6,106 nt of DNA from SIG636 sp045592105. Lineage in GTDB: Bacteria > Bacillota > Clostridia > Oscillospirales > CAG-382. The stretch's first letter is position 1. Every line of letters begins with the position of its first letter. The stretch lies in NCBI GenBank assembly GCA_045592105.1, contig JAZNUB010000024.1, positions 1 to 6,106 of the forward strand. Reading direction: 5' to 3'. Made by a program: the position numbers and the translations under genes. Below the pieces are notes generated by a model. That model searched no databases. It saw nothing but the letters and a program-made list of their open reading frames with translations, and was not told the DNA's origin. Positions 1 through 5,190 of this stretch are shown one piece after another.

Positions 1-570
1 TAAGAGAATACCATCTATTCTGAGTTTGGGATTGATATGCTTCTTTACCTTTGTAATGGTTCTCATCAACTGTGTCATACACTTTGCCGGAAGGTAATGT
101 GCCTGAACGGGAATGATTACGCTATCTGCCGCCGATAAAGCGTTAAGAGTCATCATACCGAGCGAAGGTGAGCAGTCTATAATGATATAATCGTAGTTGT
201 GCTTTACTTCGTTCAGGTAGTTTCTCAAAATGGCTTCACGGTTCATTGCAGTTACAAGACTGATTTCAAAATCGAATAGGTCGCTGTTAGAGGGAATGAG
301 GTCAACACCTTCTTTATGATGTAGAATACCTTTCATTGGCTCTTTGCATTTGTCCTGCATAACTTCAACCATTTTGTCAGGTAGTGCAATAGGCAGATTG
401 TCCGTATCTTGCCATCCAAGACAAGTTGTGAGGTCGCCCTGTGGATCGGCATCTACAAGGAGTACCTTTTTACCTTGCATAGCCAAGCCTACGCCTAAGT
501 TTACGGTGGTTGTCGTTTTACCAACGCCGCCTTTTTGATTACATATAGCAATCGTGTTACAGTTAGGCAT
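1..570 (-). CDS. parA: ParA/Soj-family partition ATPase, C-terminus cut off by window edge
   Basis: The first 190 residues are visible; the gene runs off the left edge without a stop. ParA ATPases bind ATP, dimerise on DNA and, with a ParB-type partner, segregate plasmids, chromosomes or excised conjugative elements. The deviant Walker A motif KGGVGKTT is at residues 13-20, the DADPQG motif at 40-45, and the Walker B-like IIIDCSPSLG at 129-138, with all key residues present. The ATG at 570 is preceded by AAAGGAG with an 8-nt gap, which fixes the start. The family is usually about 250-280 residues, so roughly 60-90 residues are missing. A ParB or replication gene would be expected just outside the window. 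Its place near the guaA 3' end, in AT-richer DNA, suggests that it belongs to an integrated element and is not the chromosomal soj; this is inference. Confidence 0.93.
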   Translation of the reverse strand, partial: MPNCNTIAICNQKGGVGKTTTTVNLGVGLAMQGKKVLLVDADPQGDLTTCLGWQDTDNLPIALPDKMVEVMQDKCKEPMKGILHHKEGVDLIPSNSDLFDFEISLVTAMNREAILRNYLNEVKHNYDYIIIDCSPSLGMMTLNALSAADSVIIPVQAHYLPAKCMTQLMRTITKVKKHINPKLRIDGILL

Positions 571-594
571 TGTCTTTGCTCCTTTCGTTTAGAT

Positions 595-804
595 TCATAG
601 TTCTATATAAACTATGTACTTGAACGGATCATTTCCTAACCGTTCGTGGCAATATTTGTTCTCAACACCCCTTGCCAAGCAAAACGCTTTTGGGTAATCA
701 CTAAGGAACAGATTGCTTATCTGTATCATAGGAATTTCACCTCTGCCGGGTTCTCCGCCAGCTCCGTAGAGAAGTATCATTATCATTTTGACTGTCATCG
801 CCAT
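595..804 (-). CDS. possible small protein (69 residues or shorter) upstream of parA
   Basis: Not recognised. The frame is open for 69 residues and ends 24 bp before the parA start, with the parA ribosome binding site in the gap, which would suit co-transcription. The C-terminal two thirds reads like real protein (mixed hydrophobic and charged residues, two Cys and a His near residues 43-57). The ATG at 804 has no clear ribosome binding site. An internal ATG at residue 26 (about position 729) is preceded by GAGG at about 10 nt and may be the true start, giving about 44 residues. An in-frame TAG lies just upstream of 804, so the frame cannot extend further. It could instead be part of an untranslated parA leader. 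Confidence 0.38.
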   Translation of the reverse strand: MAMTVKMIMILLYGAGGEPGRGEIPMIQISNLFLSDYPKAFCLARGVENKYCHERLGNDPFKYIVYIEL

Positions 805-822
805 ATTAGGAGCAACCTAATA
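804..822. repeat. inverted repeat in the parA leader (TATTAGG / CCTAATA)
   Basis: Perfect 7-bp arms (804-810 and 816-822) flank a 5-nt centre, immediately upstream of the possible small ORF. The same CCTAA/TTAGG half-sites recur in opposite order at 951-966 (5-bp arms, 6-nt centre). Paired sites of this sort could bind a repressor or partition protein, or form RNA hairpins in a leader transcript. No function can be assigned from sequence alone. Confidence 0.4.
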
Positions 823-1061
823 CTTATAACGGGAGTTCTCGCTACTCATATATAAATAGAGTCACGGCGTACCCACTAAGGTGGCTATCATCAAAAATAA
901 AGTCTTAGTGAAAGACTATTCAGTTGTCAAAATTCGAGCGAAAAAGTCATCCTAATCGGAGTTAGGGAAATAACCCTTTCACTCATTTGGACAAAGGGGT
1001 GCATTTTGGACACCCATTTTTGATGTTTTTTCAAAAATTTTTTCAAATTATTTTTTGGCAA
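823..1061. other. non-coding leader region between the small gene and parA
   Basis: About 240 bp with no convincing gene on either strand. It holds several small symmetric elements: AGTCTT/AAGACT at 901-917 (6-bp stem; on the minus strand followed by a T-rich run, so possibly a weak attenuator), CCAC/GTGG at 873-884, CCTAA/TTAGG at 951-966, and GGGTG/CACCC at 997-1015. The octamer TTTGGACA occurs twice, at 986-993 and 1005-1012. A consensus -35 hexamer TTGACA lies on the minus strand at 925-930, but the hexamer 17 bp downstream (TAAGAC) is a poor -10, so a parA promoter here is only possible. The stretch 1021-1061 is strongly A/T-rich. Confidence 0.5.
986..1012. repeat. direct repeat TTTGGACA, two copies 19 bp apart
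   Basis: Copies lie at 986-993 and 1005-1012 next to an A/T-rich stretch (1021-1061). The arrangement is iteron-like, but two copies are few. The second copy overlaps the right arm of the GGGTG/CACCC hairpin at 997-1015. Confidence 0.35.
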
Positions 1062-1099
1062 TAAAAAAAGCCGCCTGCTTCAACAAGAAACAGACGGCT
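1062..1099 (-). terminator. rho-independent terminator after the 59-residue protein gene
   Basis: On the minus strand a 9-bp stem (AGCCGTCTG at 1099-1091 with CAGGCGGCT at 1077-1069, one G-U pair) with a 13-nt loop is followed by a run of seven T (1069-1063). It begins about 10 bp after the stop codon of the gene ending at 1109. It should separate that gene from the parA leader. Confidence 0.88.
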
Positions 1100-1108
1100 C
1101 TAATACAT

Positions 1109-1288
1109 CTATATATATTTGATTTTTACCATTCGTTGCTTTGAAAAACTCACCTTATAAATTACCTCGTCAACTGCATCTGTGTATCGACCTTCTGCCA
1201 AAAGTTTATTTTTAAGTTCTATAAGTGACTGTATAATTCGGCTTCGTTCTTCATCTGATAAATAAAGATAGTACTTTCTACCTCTCAT
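1109..1288 (-). CDS. small hypothetical protein, 59 residues, possibly DNA-binding
   Basis: Not assigned to a named family. It resembles small conserved proteins of clostridial mobile elements from memory only. The chosen ATG at 1288 is preceded by GGAGG with an 8-nt gap; a frame-extending TTG at 1303 overlaps that ribosome binding site and is less likely. The protein starts MRGRKYYLYL, followed by a charged, probably helical segment (SDEERSRIIQSLIELKNKL) and a basic C-terminus ending KIKYI. A basic N-terminal strand followed by helices would suit a ribbon-helix-helix-like or other small regulatory fold, but no signature motif is visible. It has its own promoter and terminator, so it is a monocistronic unit. 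A perfect palindrome over its -10 region suggests tight, perhaps autogenous, control. Confidence 0.75.
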   Translation of the reverse strand: MRGRKYYLYLSDEERSRIIQSLIELKNKLLAEGRYTDAVDEVIYKVSFSKQRMVKIKYI

Positions 1289-1300
1289 ATTATCGTCCTC

Positions 1301-1327
1301 CAATCTTTATTTATATAATAAAGATTG
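1301..1327. promoter_or_regulatory. 27-bp perfect palindrome, operator-like, at the small gene's promoter
   Basis: Arms CAATCTTTATT (1301-1311) and AATAAAGATTG (1317-1327) are perfect 11-bp inverted repeats around a 5-nt TATAT centre. The site covers the predicted -10 hexamer (1315-1320) and ends at the ribosome binding site of the gene starting at 1288. A repressor bound here would block transcription. An RNA hairpin from the same sequence is possible only if transcription starts further upstream. Confidence 0.65.
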
Positions 1328-1343
1328 ATAACATTTATTTCAA
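1315..1343 (-). promoter_or_regulatory. sigma-A-type promoter of the 59-residue protein gene
   Basis: The -35 TTGAAA (1343-1338) and -10 TATTAT (1320-1315) are separated by 17 bp. The -10 falls inside the 27-bp palindrome. Transcription would start near 1308, only about 20 nt ahead of the ATG. Confidence 0.65.
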
Positions 1344-1383
1344 ATGTGCTATTAACCTACAAACCAACTTGTACGATTTCATC

Positions 1384-1431
1384 TGTTGCAAAAACGATTT
1401 GTTTTTAACGTGTTGCAAAAGTGTTGCAAAA
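1384..1431. repeat. three direct repeats of TGTTGCAAAA
   Basis: Exact copies at 1384-1393, 1411-1420 and 1422-1431. The last two form a tandem of the 11-mer GTGTTGCAAAA. They lie about 75-125 bp from the guaA stop codon, in a non-coding stretch. Short direct repeats at such a distance from an insertion core are typical of arm-type binding sites for tyrosine integrases; that role here is inferred. Confidence 0.6.
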
Positions 1432-1440
1432 GCAATTCCG

Positions 1441-1485
1441 CAAAAATAAAGAAACACGAAAACCCTTGTAAAATAAGGGTTTTCG
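1441..1485 (-). terminator. rho-independent terminator downstream of guaA
   Basis: On the minus strand a perfect 11-bp stem (CGAAAACCCTT, 1485-1475, with AAGGGTTTTCG, 1467-1457) and 7-nt loop is followed by a U-rich tail (to about 1442). It starts about 22 bp after the guaA stop. If an element is integrated at the guaA end, this terminator is supplied by the element or was carried with it. Confidence 0.85.
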
Positions 1486-1507
1486 GGTACATAAAAACCT
1501 ATGGAGA

Positions 1508-1540
1508 TTACTCCCACTCGATAGTGCCGCAGGGTTTAGG
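1508..1540. other. putative attachment (att) site at the guaA 3' end
   Basis: The last codons of guaA (encoding GTIEWE-stop) are a known attachment site for genomic islands and integrative elements. Here parA and small element-like genes with repeat sequences begin immediately beyond the stop codon. The second att copy is not in the window, so the exact core cannot be defined; the span given is approximate. Confidence 0.4.
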
Positions 1541-2509
1541 GGTGAGGTCGAGGAGGACGCGGTTTATACCGTCCACTTCGTTAGTGATACGATGAGTTAT
1601 GTGGTGCAGAATGGGGTACGGAATTTCCTCTATAGTTGCGGTCATAGCGTCTGTAGTATTGACAGCGCGGATAATTGCAGGCCAGCCTTCATAACGGCTA
1701 TCGTCCTTAACGCCAACGCTTTTGATATCGGGAACTGTGATAAAGTACTGCCACACCTTTTCGGCAAGACCGTTTTTATCAAACTCATCGCGAAGGATAG
1801 CATCCGCCTCACGAAGGGCGTGCAGTCTGTCACGCGTGATAGCACCAAGGCAACGAACGCCAAGCCCCGGACCGGGGAACGGCTGACGGTATACCATTGC
1901 GTGAGGAAGCCCCAAAGCTTCGCCAACAACGCGAACCTCGTCCTTGTACAGTAGCTTTATAGGCTCTACCAAATCAAACTTTAGGTCTTCGGGCAAGCCG
2001 CCAACGTTGTGGTGAGACTTAACAGCCTTCTTCCCCTCAGCCTGCTTAATGCTCTCAAGTATATCGGGATATATAGTGCCCTGAGCAAGAAAATCAACAC
2101 CGTCAAGCTTACGAGCTTCATCGGCAAAAACGTTGATAAACTCCGCACCGATGATTTTTCTTTTCTTTTCGGGGTCACTAACGCCTGCAAGCAGATTAAG
2201 AAAACGGTCTGTAGCATCAACGTATATAAGATTAGCATCAAGCTCTTTGCCAAACATTTCAACAACAGCTTCGCTCTCGCCCTTACGCATAAGGCCGTGG
2301 TTAACATGCACGCAAATAAGCTGCTTGCCGATAGCCTTGATAAGAAGCGCGGCAACAACAGAGGAATCTACACCGCCCGACAGTGCCAAAAGCACCTTCT
2401 TTTCGCCAACCTGTGCGCGAACAGCGGCAACTTGCTTTTCGATAAAAGCATCTGCCAAAGCCTTGGTAGTAATGCGTTCCATATTGTCAGGACGAACATT
2501 GCAATCCAT
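1508..2509 (-). CDS. guaA: GMP synthase, ATP-pyrophosphatase subunit without glutaminase domain
   Basis: Converts XMP to GMP using ATP and ammonia, the last step of guanine nucleotide synthesis in the cytosol. Of 333 residues, about 25-220 form the ATP-pyrophosphatase domain: PP-loop SGGVDSS at 44-50, LAQGTIYPD at 141-149, lid segment KSHHNVGGLP at 164-173. The C-terminal dimerisation domain includes RQPFPGPGLGVR (208-219) and ends TIEWE. Bacterial GuaA is normally about 510-525 residues, with an N-terminal class I glutamine amidotransferase domain of about 190; that domain is absent. The ATG at 2509 has GGAGG 10 nt upstream, and a strong promoter lies directly before it, so this is a native short gene and not a fragment. 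The layout matches archaeal two-subunit enzymes (GuaAb). A separate glutaminase subunit is not in the window; it may be encoded elsewhere, or the enzyme may use free ammonia. Confidence 0.95.
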   Translation of the reverse strand: MDCNVRPDNMERITTKALADAFIEKQVAAVRAQVGEKKVLLALSGGVDSSVVAALLIKAIGKQLICVHVNHGLMRKGESEAVVEMFGKELDANLIYVDATDRFLNLLAGVSDPEKKRKIIGAEFINVFADEARKLDGVDFLAQGTIYPDILESIKQAEGKKAVKSHHNVGGLPEDLKFDLVEPIKLLYKDEVRVVGEALGLPHAMVYRQPFPGPGLGVRCLGAITRDRLHALREADAILRDEFDKNGLAEKVWQYFITVPDIKSVGVKDDSRYEGWPAIIRAVNTTDAMTATIEEIPYPILHHITHRITNEVDGINRVLLDLTPKPCGTIEWE

Positions 2510-2549
2510 AATATATAAACCTCCATATCGAGTTTGTTTTTATGGGAAA

Positions 2550-2578
2550 ATTATAATACAATCGCGCTCGCTTGTCAA
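2550..2578 (-). promoter_or_regulatory. consensus sigma-A promoter of guaA
   Basis: The -35 TTGACA (2578-2573) and -10 TATAAT (2555-2550) both match consensus with a 17-bp spacer. The transcript would begin near 2543, leaving a leader of about 34 nt, too short for a purine riboswitch. The -35 sits over the centre of the palindrome at 2563-2590. Confidence 0.88.
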
Positions 2579-2590
2579 GAAGCGAGCGCG
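2563..2590. promoter_or_regulatory. GC-rich perfect palindrome over the guaA -35 element
   Basis: Perfect 11-bp arms CGCGCTCGCTT (2563-2573) and AAGCGAGCGCG (2580-2590) enclose 6 nt. It lies between the dockerin gene stop (2611) and guaA. No T-run follows it on either strand, so it is a poor intrinsic terminator for the upstream gene. Its centring on the -35 fits an operator better, although a hairpin protecting the 3' end of the upstream mRNA is also possible. Confidence 0.6.
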
Positions 2591-2610
2591 AAAAATGGGG
2601 ATATTTAAAA

Positions 2611-3663
2611 TTAAAACTTTTCTATAATGCCTGCATCGTACTTGAGGATAAGAGATGCATCTATATTGGTTATTTCGCCATCGCGATCAACGTCGCCAAG
2701 CAAACGCTGTGTATCGCTAAGCTCTTCGAGGATGCCTGCATCGTATCTTAAAACGATTGCCGCATCAAGGTTGTTTGCTTCGCCATCGTTATTTACGTCG
2801 CCAAGAATACCTTCAGGCTCTCTTATATGACCGCAACCGTTACAGTCTGTATCCAAAACGTTGTCGTAGCTATGTTCTGCAACGTCTGTCTTGTCGCCGC
2901 AAACGGAGCATTCGTGCCAATGGTTTGTATCATCGGCAGACCAATCGGTTTTGTAATCGTGCTCTATCTCACGAACTGCGCCGCAGGTATTACATTCGGT
3001 ATCACAAGCGTTGTCGTAGCCGTGTTCTGCAATGTCTGTCTTGTCACCACAAACGGAGCATTCGTGCCAATGGTTTGCATCATCGGCAGACCAAACGGTT
3101 TTGTAATCGTGCTCTATTTCGCGAACTGCGCCGCAGGTATTACATTCGGTATCGCAAGCGTTATCGTAGCTATGGGTGTGATATACCACTTCAATAGCAA
3201 CACCGCCATCTTCCTGACCGGCAAGCCTTTCCATACCGTCGGAAAGACTCCATTCACCAACGATGATATCGTCCTTATCAAGAGTTGCACCATCAGCAAC
3301 GATGTATTTAGCAGAAAAAACTATAGTGCCTTCAGCGTAATGGCCGCCGCTACTATTAGCAAAAGTAACGCAAACGCCTGTTACGCCATTTCTGTTATAG
3401 TTTTCGTTACAAAAGCCGCCTGCAAGAGATGTAACGCTGCCTGATATCAAGGAAATATCGTCCGCCGTATCAATAACTATCTTACCGGAGCCTATACCTT
3501 CAGGAAGTGCCGCGGTGATGGTTGCGGTGCCGTTACCGTCTTCGGTGATAACCACCTTAAACGTAGGATAGGATGCACCTTCAGCATCGTTTGCCGTTAC
3601 CTGAAAGCCAAAAGCGCTAAAGCAAAGAACAAAAGCCAAGAGAATTGCCACGTACCTTTTCAT
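2611..3663 (-). CDS. secreted dockerin protein with cohesin-like region and Cys/His repeats
   Basis: 350 residues. Residues 1-24 are a signal peptide (MKRY, a hydrophobic core, then VTAN), so the protein is exported. Residues about 33-160 are a beta-rich region resembling a cohesin-type fold (tentative). Residues 164-282 are two full 50-residue repeats and a partial third, each full unit with CDTECNTCG, NHWHECSVCG and further His, suggesting metal binding. Residues 287-350 are a type I dockerin: two calcium loops with the D-x-[ND]-x-D-G-x5-D pattern at 289-300 and 324-335, each followed by a helix (LRYDAG, LKYDAG). Dockerins attach proteins to cohesins in cellulosome-like surface complexes. 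No catalytic domain is visible, so a structural, adaptor or ligand-binding role is more likely than an enzyme. The start at 3663 has AGGAGG 6 nt upstream. Confidence 0.85.
   Translation of the reverse strand: MKRYVAILLAFVLCFSAFGFQVTANDAEGASYPTFKVVITEDGNGTATITAALPEGIGSGKIVIDTADDISLISGSVTSLAGGFCNENYNRNGVTGVCVTFANSSGGHYAEGTIVFSAKYIVADGATLDKDDIIVGEWSLSDGMERLAGQEDGGVAIEVVYHTHSYDNACDTECNTCGAVREIEHDYKTVWSADDANHWHECSVCGDKTDIAEHGYDNACDTECNTCGAVREIEHDYKTDWSADDTNHWHECSVCGDKTDVAEHSYDNVLDTDCNGCGHIREPEGILGDVNNDGEANNLDAAIVLRYDAGILEELSDTQRLLGDVDRDGEITNIDASLILKYDAGIIEKF
2818..3174 (-). repeat. 150-bp in-frame tandem repeat within the dockerin gene
   Basis: Two full units (3174-3025 and 3024-2875) and a diverged partial unit (2874-2818) encode the Cys/His-rich 50-residue repeats. 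The two full units are nearly identical in DNA, so copy number probably changes by slippage or recombination. The third has lost one Cys (CDTEC to LDTDC) and runs into the dockerin. Confidence 0.9.
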
Positions 3664-3721
3664 AATTACCTCCTAAATTTTAGTATAAGCATTAGCTGTA
3701 ACGCTTTGCTTACTAAGTAAT

Positions 3722-3750
3722 ATGATACCACATTGAAAACGCCGTGTCAA
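3722..3750 (-). promoter_or_regulatory. sigma-A promoter of the dockerin gene
   Basis: The -35 TTGACA (3750-3745) and -10 TATCAT (3727-3722) have a 17-bp spacer. The 5' leader would be about 50 nt and contains a possible weak stem (TTAGT..AAGC with GCTT..ACTAA). It lies just past the terminator of the upstream gene, so the dockerin gene is an independent unit. Confidence 0.8.
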
Positions 3751-3764
3751 GCTATTTAATAGTT

Positions 3765-3802
3765 CCAGAAGGAAAAGCCGACCGAGTATGCTCGGCCGGC
3801 TT
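3765..3802 (-). terminator. rho-independent terminator of the F420-ligase-like gene
   Basis: On the minus strand a 12-bp stem (3802-3791 with 3786-3775, one G-U pair) with a 4-nt loop is followed by TTTTCCTTCT. It starts about 22 bp after the stop codon at 3825. Confidence 0.88.
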
Positions 3803-3824
3803 GCTTATTGAAGTGATTTGTGAA

Positions 3825-5015
3825 TTAGTCCGTAAAATTATCAAAGTAGCCCTGAACAAGAACAACGGGCGTGCCCTTATCGCCGCTACCGCTTGTAAGG
3901 TCACAAAGCGAACCAATAAGGTCGGTAAGCTGCCTTGGGGTAGTACCTTGAGAAGCCATATTGCCAACAAGGTTTGCGTTTTTAGCCTTGATGCTTGCGG
4001 AGATTGCCGCCTTAAGCTCTTCACCCTTAAGGTCCTTATAATCGTTATCGGCAAGGTACTTAAGCTTAAGCTCGTTAGGAGTGCCTACCAAGCCGCTTGT
4101 ATAAGCGGGGGACACAACGGGATCTGCAAGCTCCCAAATCTTGCCTTGCGGGTCTTTAAAAGCACCGTCGCCATAAACCATAACCTCAACGTGCTTGCCC
4201 GTTTTGTCAAGAATTGCCTTCTGTATAGTTTCAACCAAATCAAAGCACTCTCTGGGGAACAGCTTTATAGTGTCCTCCGTTGCCTTGTTGGAGCCGAGAA
4301 GACCGTACTTTGTGTTATAGCCGCTACCGTTTACGGAAACGTTAAGAATATCGTCAAGCCCGCAAACAACCTTTGCGCCACTCTCTGTAAGCAAGCGCTT
4401 TGTTCTCTTACGGGTGTGTATATCGCAGTTGATGATGCAATCGGCATAATCAAGCACAGCTTTTGCCTGATTTGCAAAAACTATCTCCACCTCTGCACCC
4501 TCGGCAGTTACTATATCGGAGTAATACTTAACGTAGTCCACCCCTGTAAATTCATGCACGTTATCGCCAAACAGCTCACGATACTTTGCAAGCGACAAAA
4601 CATCGCTATACGGGTTCACACCTGCCGCATCAAGCTGATCGTATGTAAGAAGGGCGTTACCAACCTCGTCACTGGGGTAGCTTAGCATAAGCACAACCTT
4701 CTTTGCGCCCCTTGCTATACCCTTTAAACAGATGGCAAAACGGTTACGGGAAAGGATGGGGAATATAACGCCAACTGTGCCGCCGCCAAGCTTTGCCTTT
4801 ACGTCTGCCGCGATAGCATCAACAGAAGCGTAGTTATTCTGAGAACGGGCAACGATAGACTCCGTCAACGAGATAACGTCCTTATCCCTAATAGCAAAGC
4901 CTTCGCTTTCAGCCGCCTCTAAAACGCTGTTTACAACGATATCAGCCAAATCGTCCCCCGCGCGGATAATAGGACAACGAATACCTCTTGAGCAGGTACC
5001 AACCTTTCTTTCCAC
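3825..5015 (-). CDS. coenzyme F420-0:L-glutamate ligase family protein
   Basis: 396 residues from a GTG at 5015. The N-terminal RGIRCPIIRAGDDLADIV and the following DKDVISLTESIVAR match the CofE-type ligase pattern (GDDL, then a 'DVxxxTxxIV' strand). Further conserved stretches are GSGYNTKYGLLGSNKATED, VMVYGDGAFKDP and LCDLTSGSGDKGTP. Classical CofE adds glutamate to F420-0 with GTP and is about 250 residues; this longer form is widespread in Clostridia, where F420 synthesis is usually not known, so the true substrate is uncertain. A GTG at 5024 would add three residues; AAGG stretches suit either start, and 5015 was chosen because relatives, from memory, begin with MER-VGT. No signal peptide or membrane segment is seen, so it is likely cytosolic. 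It has its own promoter and terminator and is divergent from comF. Confidence 0.85.
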   Translation of the reverse strand: MERKVGTCSRGIRCPIIRAGDDLADIVVNSVLEAAESEGFAIRDKDVISLTESIVARSQNNYASVDAIAADVKAKLGGGTVGVIFPILSRNRFAICLKGIARGAKKVVLMLSYPSDEVGNALLTYDQLDAAGVNPYSDVLSLAKYRELFGDNVHEFTGVDYVKYYSDIVTAEGAEVEIVFANQAKAVLDYADCIINCDIHTRKRTKRLLTESGAKVVCGLDDILNVSVNGSGYNTKYGLLGSNKATEDTIKLFPRECFDLVETIQKAILDKTGKHVEVMVYGDGAFKDPQGKIWELADPVVSPAYTSGLVGTPNELKLKYLADNDYKDLKGEELKAAISASIKAKNANLVGNMASQGTTPRQLTDLIGSLCDLTSGSGDKGTPVVLVQGYFDNFTD

Positions 5016-5088
5016 TAAAAACACCTTCGTCCTTATAAAATTTAATAATTTTAGCCTTGTAAAAAGAAAATGTTCTTATTACTATATT

Positions 5089-5117
5089 ATTATACATACT
5101 GTTTAACGCTGTTGCAA
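5089..5117 (-). promoter_or_regulatory. sigma-A promoter of the F420-ligase-like gene
   Basis: The -35 TTGCAA (5117-5112) and -10 TATAAT (5094-5089) have a 17-bp spacer. Transcription would start near 5082, giving a leader of about 65 nt. Confidence 0.75.
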
Positions 5118-5141
5118 GAAAAAATTTTAAAAAAACATAAT
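5112..5141 (+). promoter_or_regulatory. possible divergent promoter of the comF gene
   Basis: The palindromic hexamer TTGCAA (5112-5117) can also act as a -35 on the plus strand, with CATAAT (5136-5141) as -10 after an 18-bp A/T-rich spacer. This is a weaker match than the minus-strand promoter. The leader to 5191 would be about 45 nt and contains a small GCCG/CGGC hairpin (5151-5162). Confidence 0.4.
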
Positions 5142-5190
5142 AAATTTTTTGCCGCTAACGGCTATGTTTTTGTAAAATAAGGACTATAAT

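Noticed and set aside
646..855. 69-residue plus-strand frame in the parA leader
   Set aside because: No ribosome binding site and no protein-like features; it overlaps the more plausible minus-strand frame.
1335..1517. 60-residue minus-strand frame after guaA
   Set aside because: It starts at a GTG inside the last guaA codons, runs through the guaA terminator hairpin and the direct repeats, and has no ribosome binding site.
2510..2549. Purine riboswitch ahead of guaA
   Set aside because: The predicted leader is only about 34 nt, too short for a purine or guanidine aptamer.
2009..2627. Overlapping plus-strand open frames antisense to guaA
   Set aside because: They are complements of the conserved GuaA coding sequence and show no domain or ribosome binding site.
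2818..3174. CRISPR-like array
   Set aside because: The 150-bp units are contiguous, in frame and without spacers; they encode protein repeats.
2757..3444. Plus-strand frames with repeated segments antisense to the dockerin gene
   Set aside because: Their internal repeats simply reflect the 150-bp repeats of the real gene on the minus strand.
3744..4685. Plus-strand open frame of 313 residues antisense to the F420-ligase-like gene
   Set aside because: It mirrors a well-supported gene on the other strand, has no ribosome binding site and an unnatural Cys/Ile/Leu-rich composition. It also begins across the terminator and promoter region.
5151..5162. GCCG-CTAA-CGGC hairpin ahead of comF as an attenuator
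   Set aside because: The stem is only 4 bp, although followed by a short T-run; too weak to call as a terminator.
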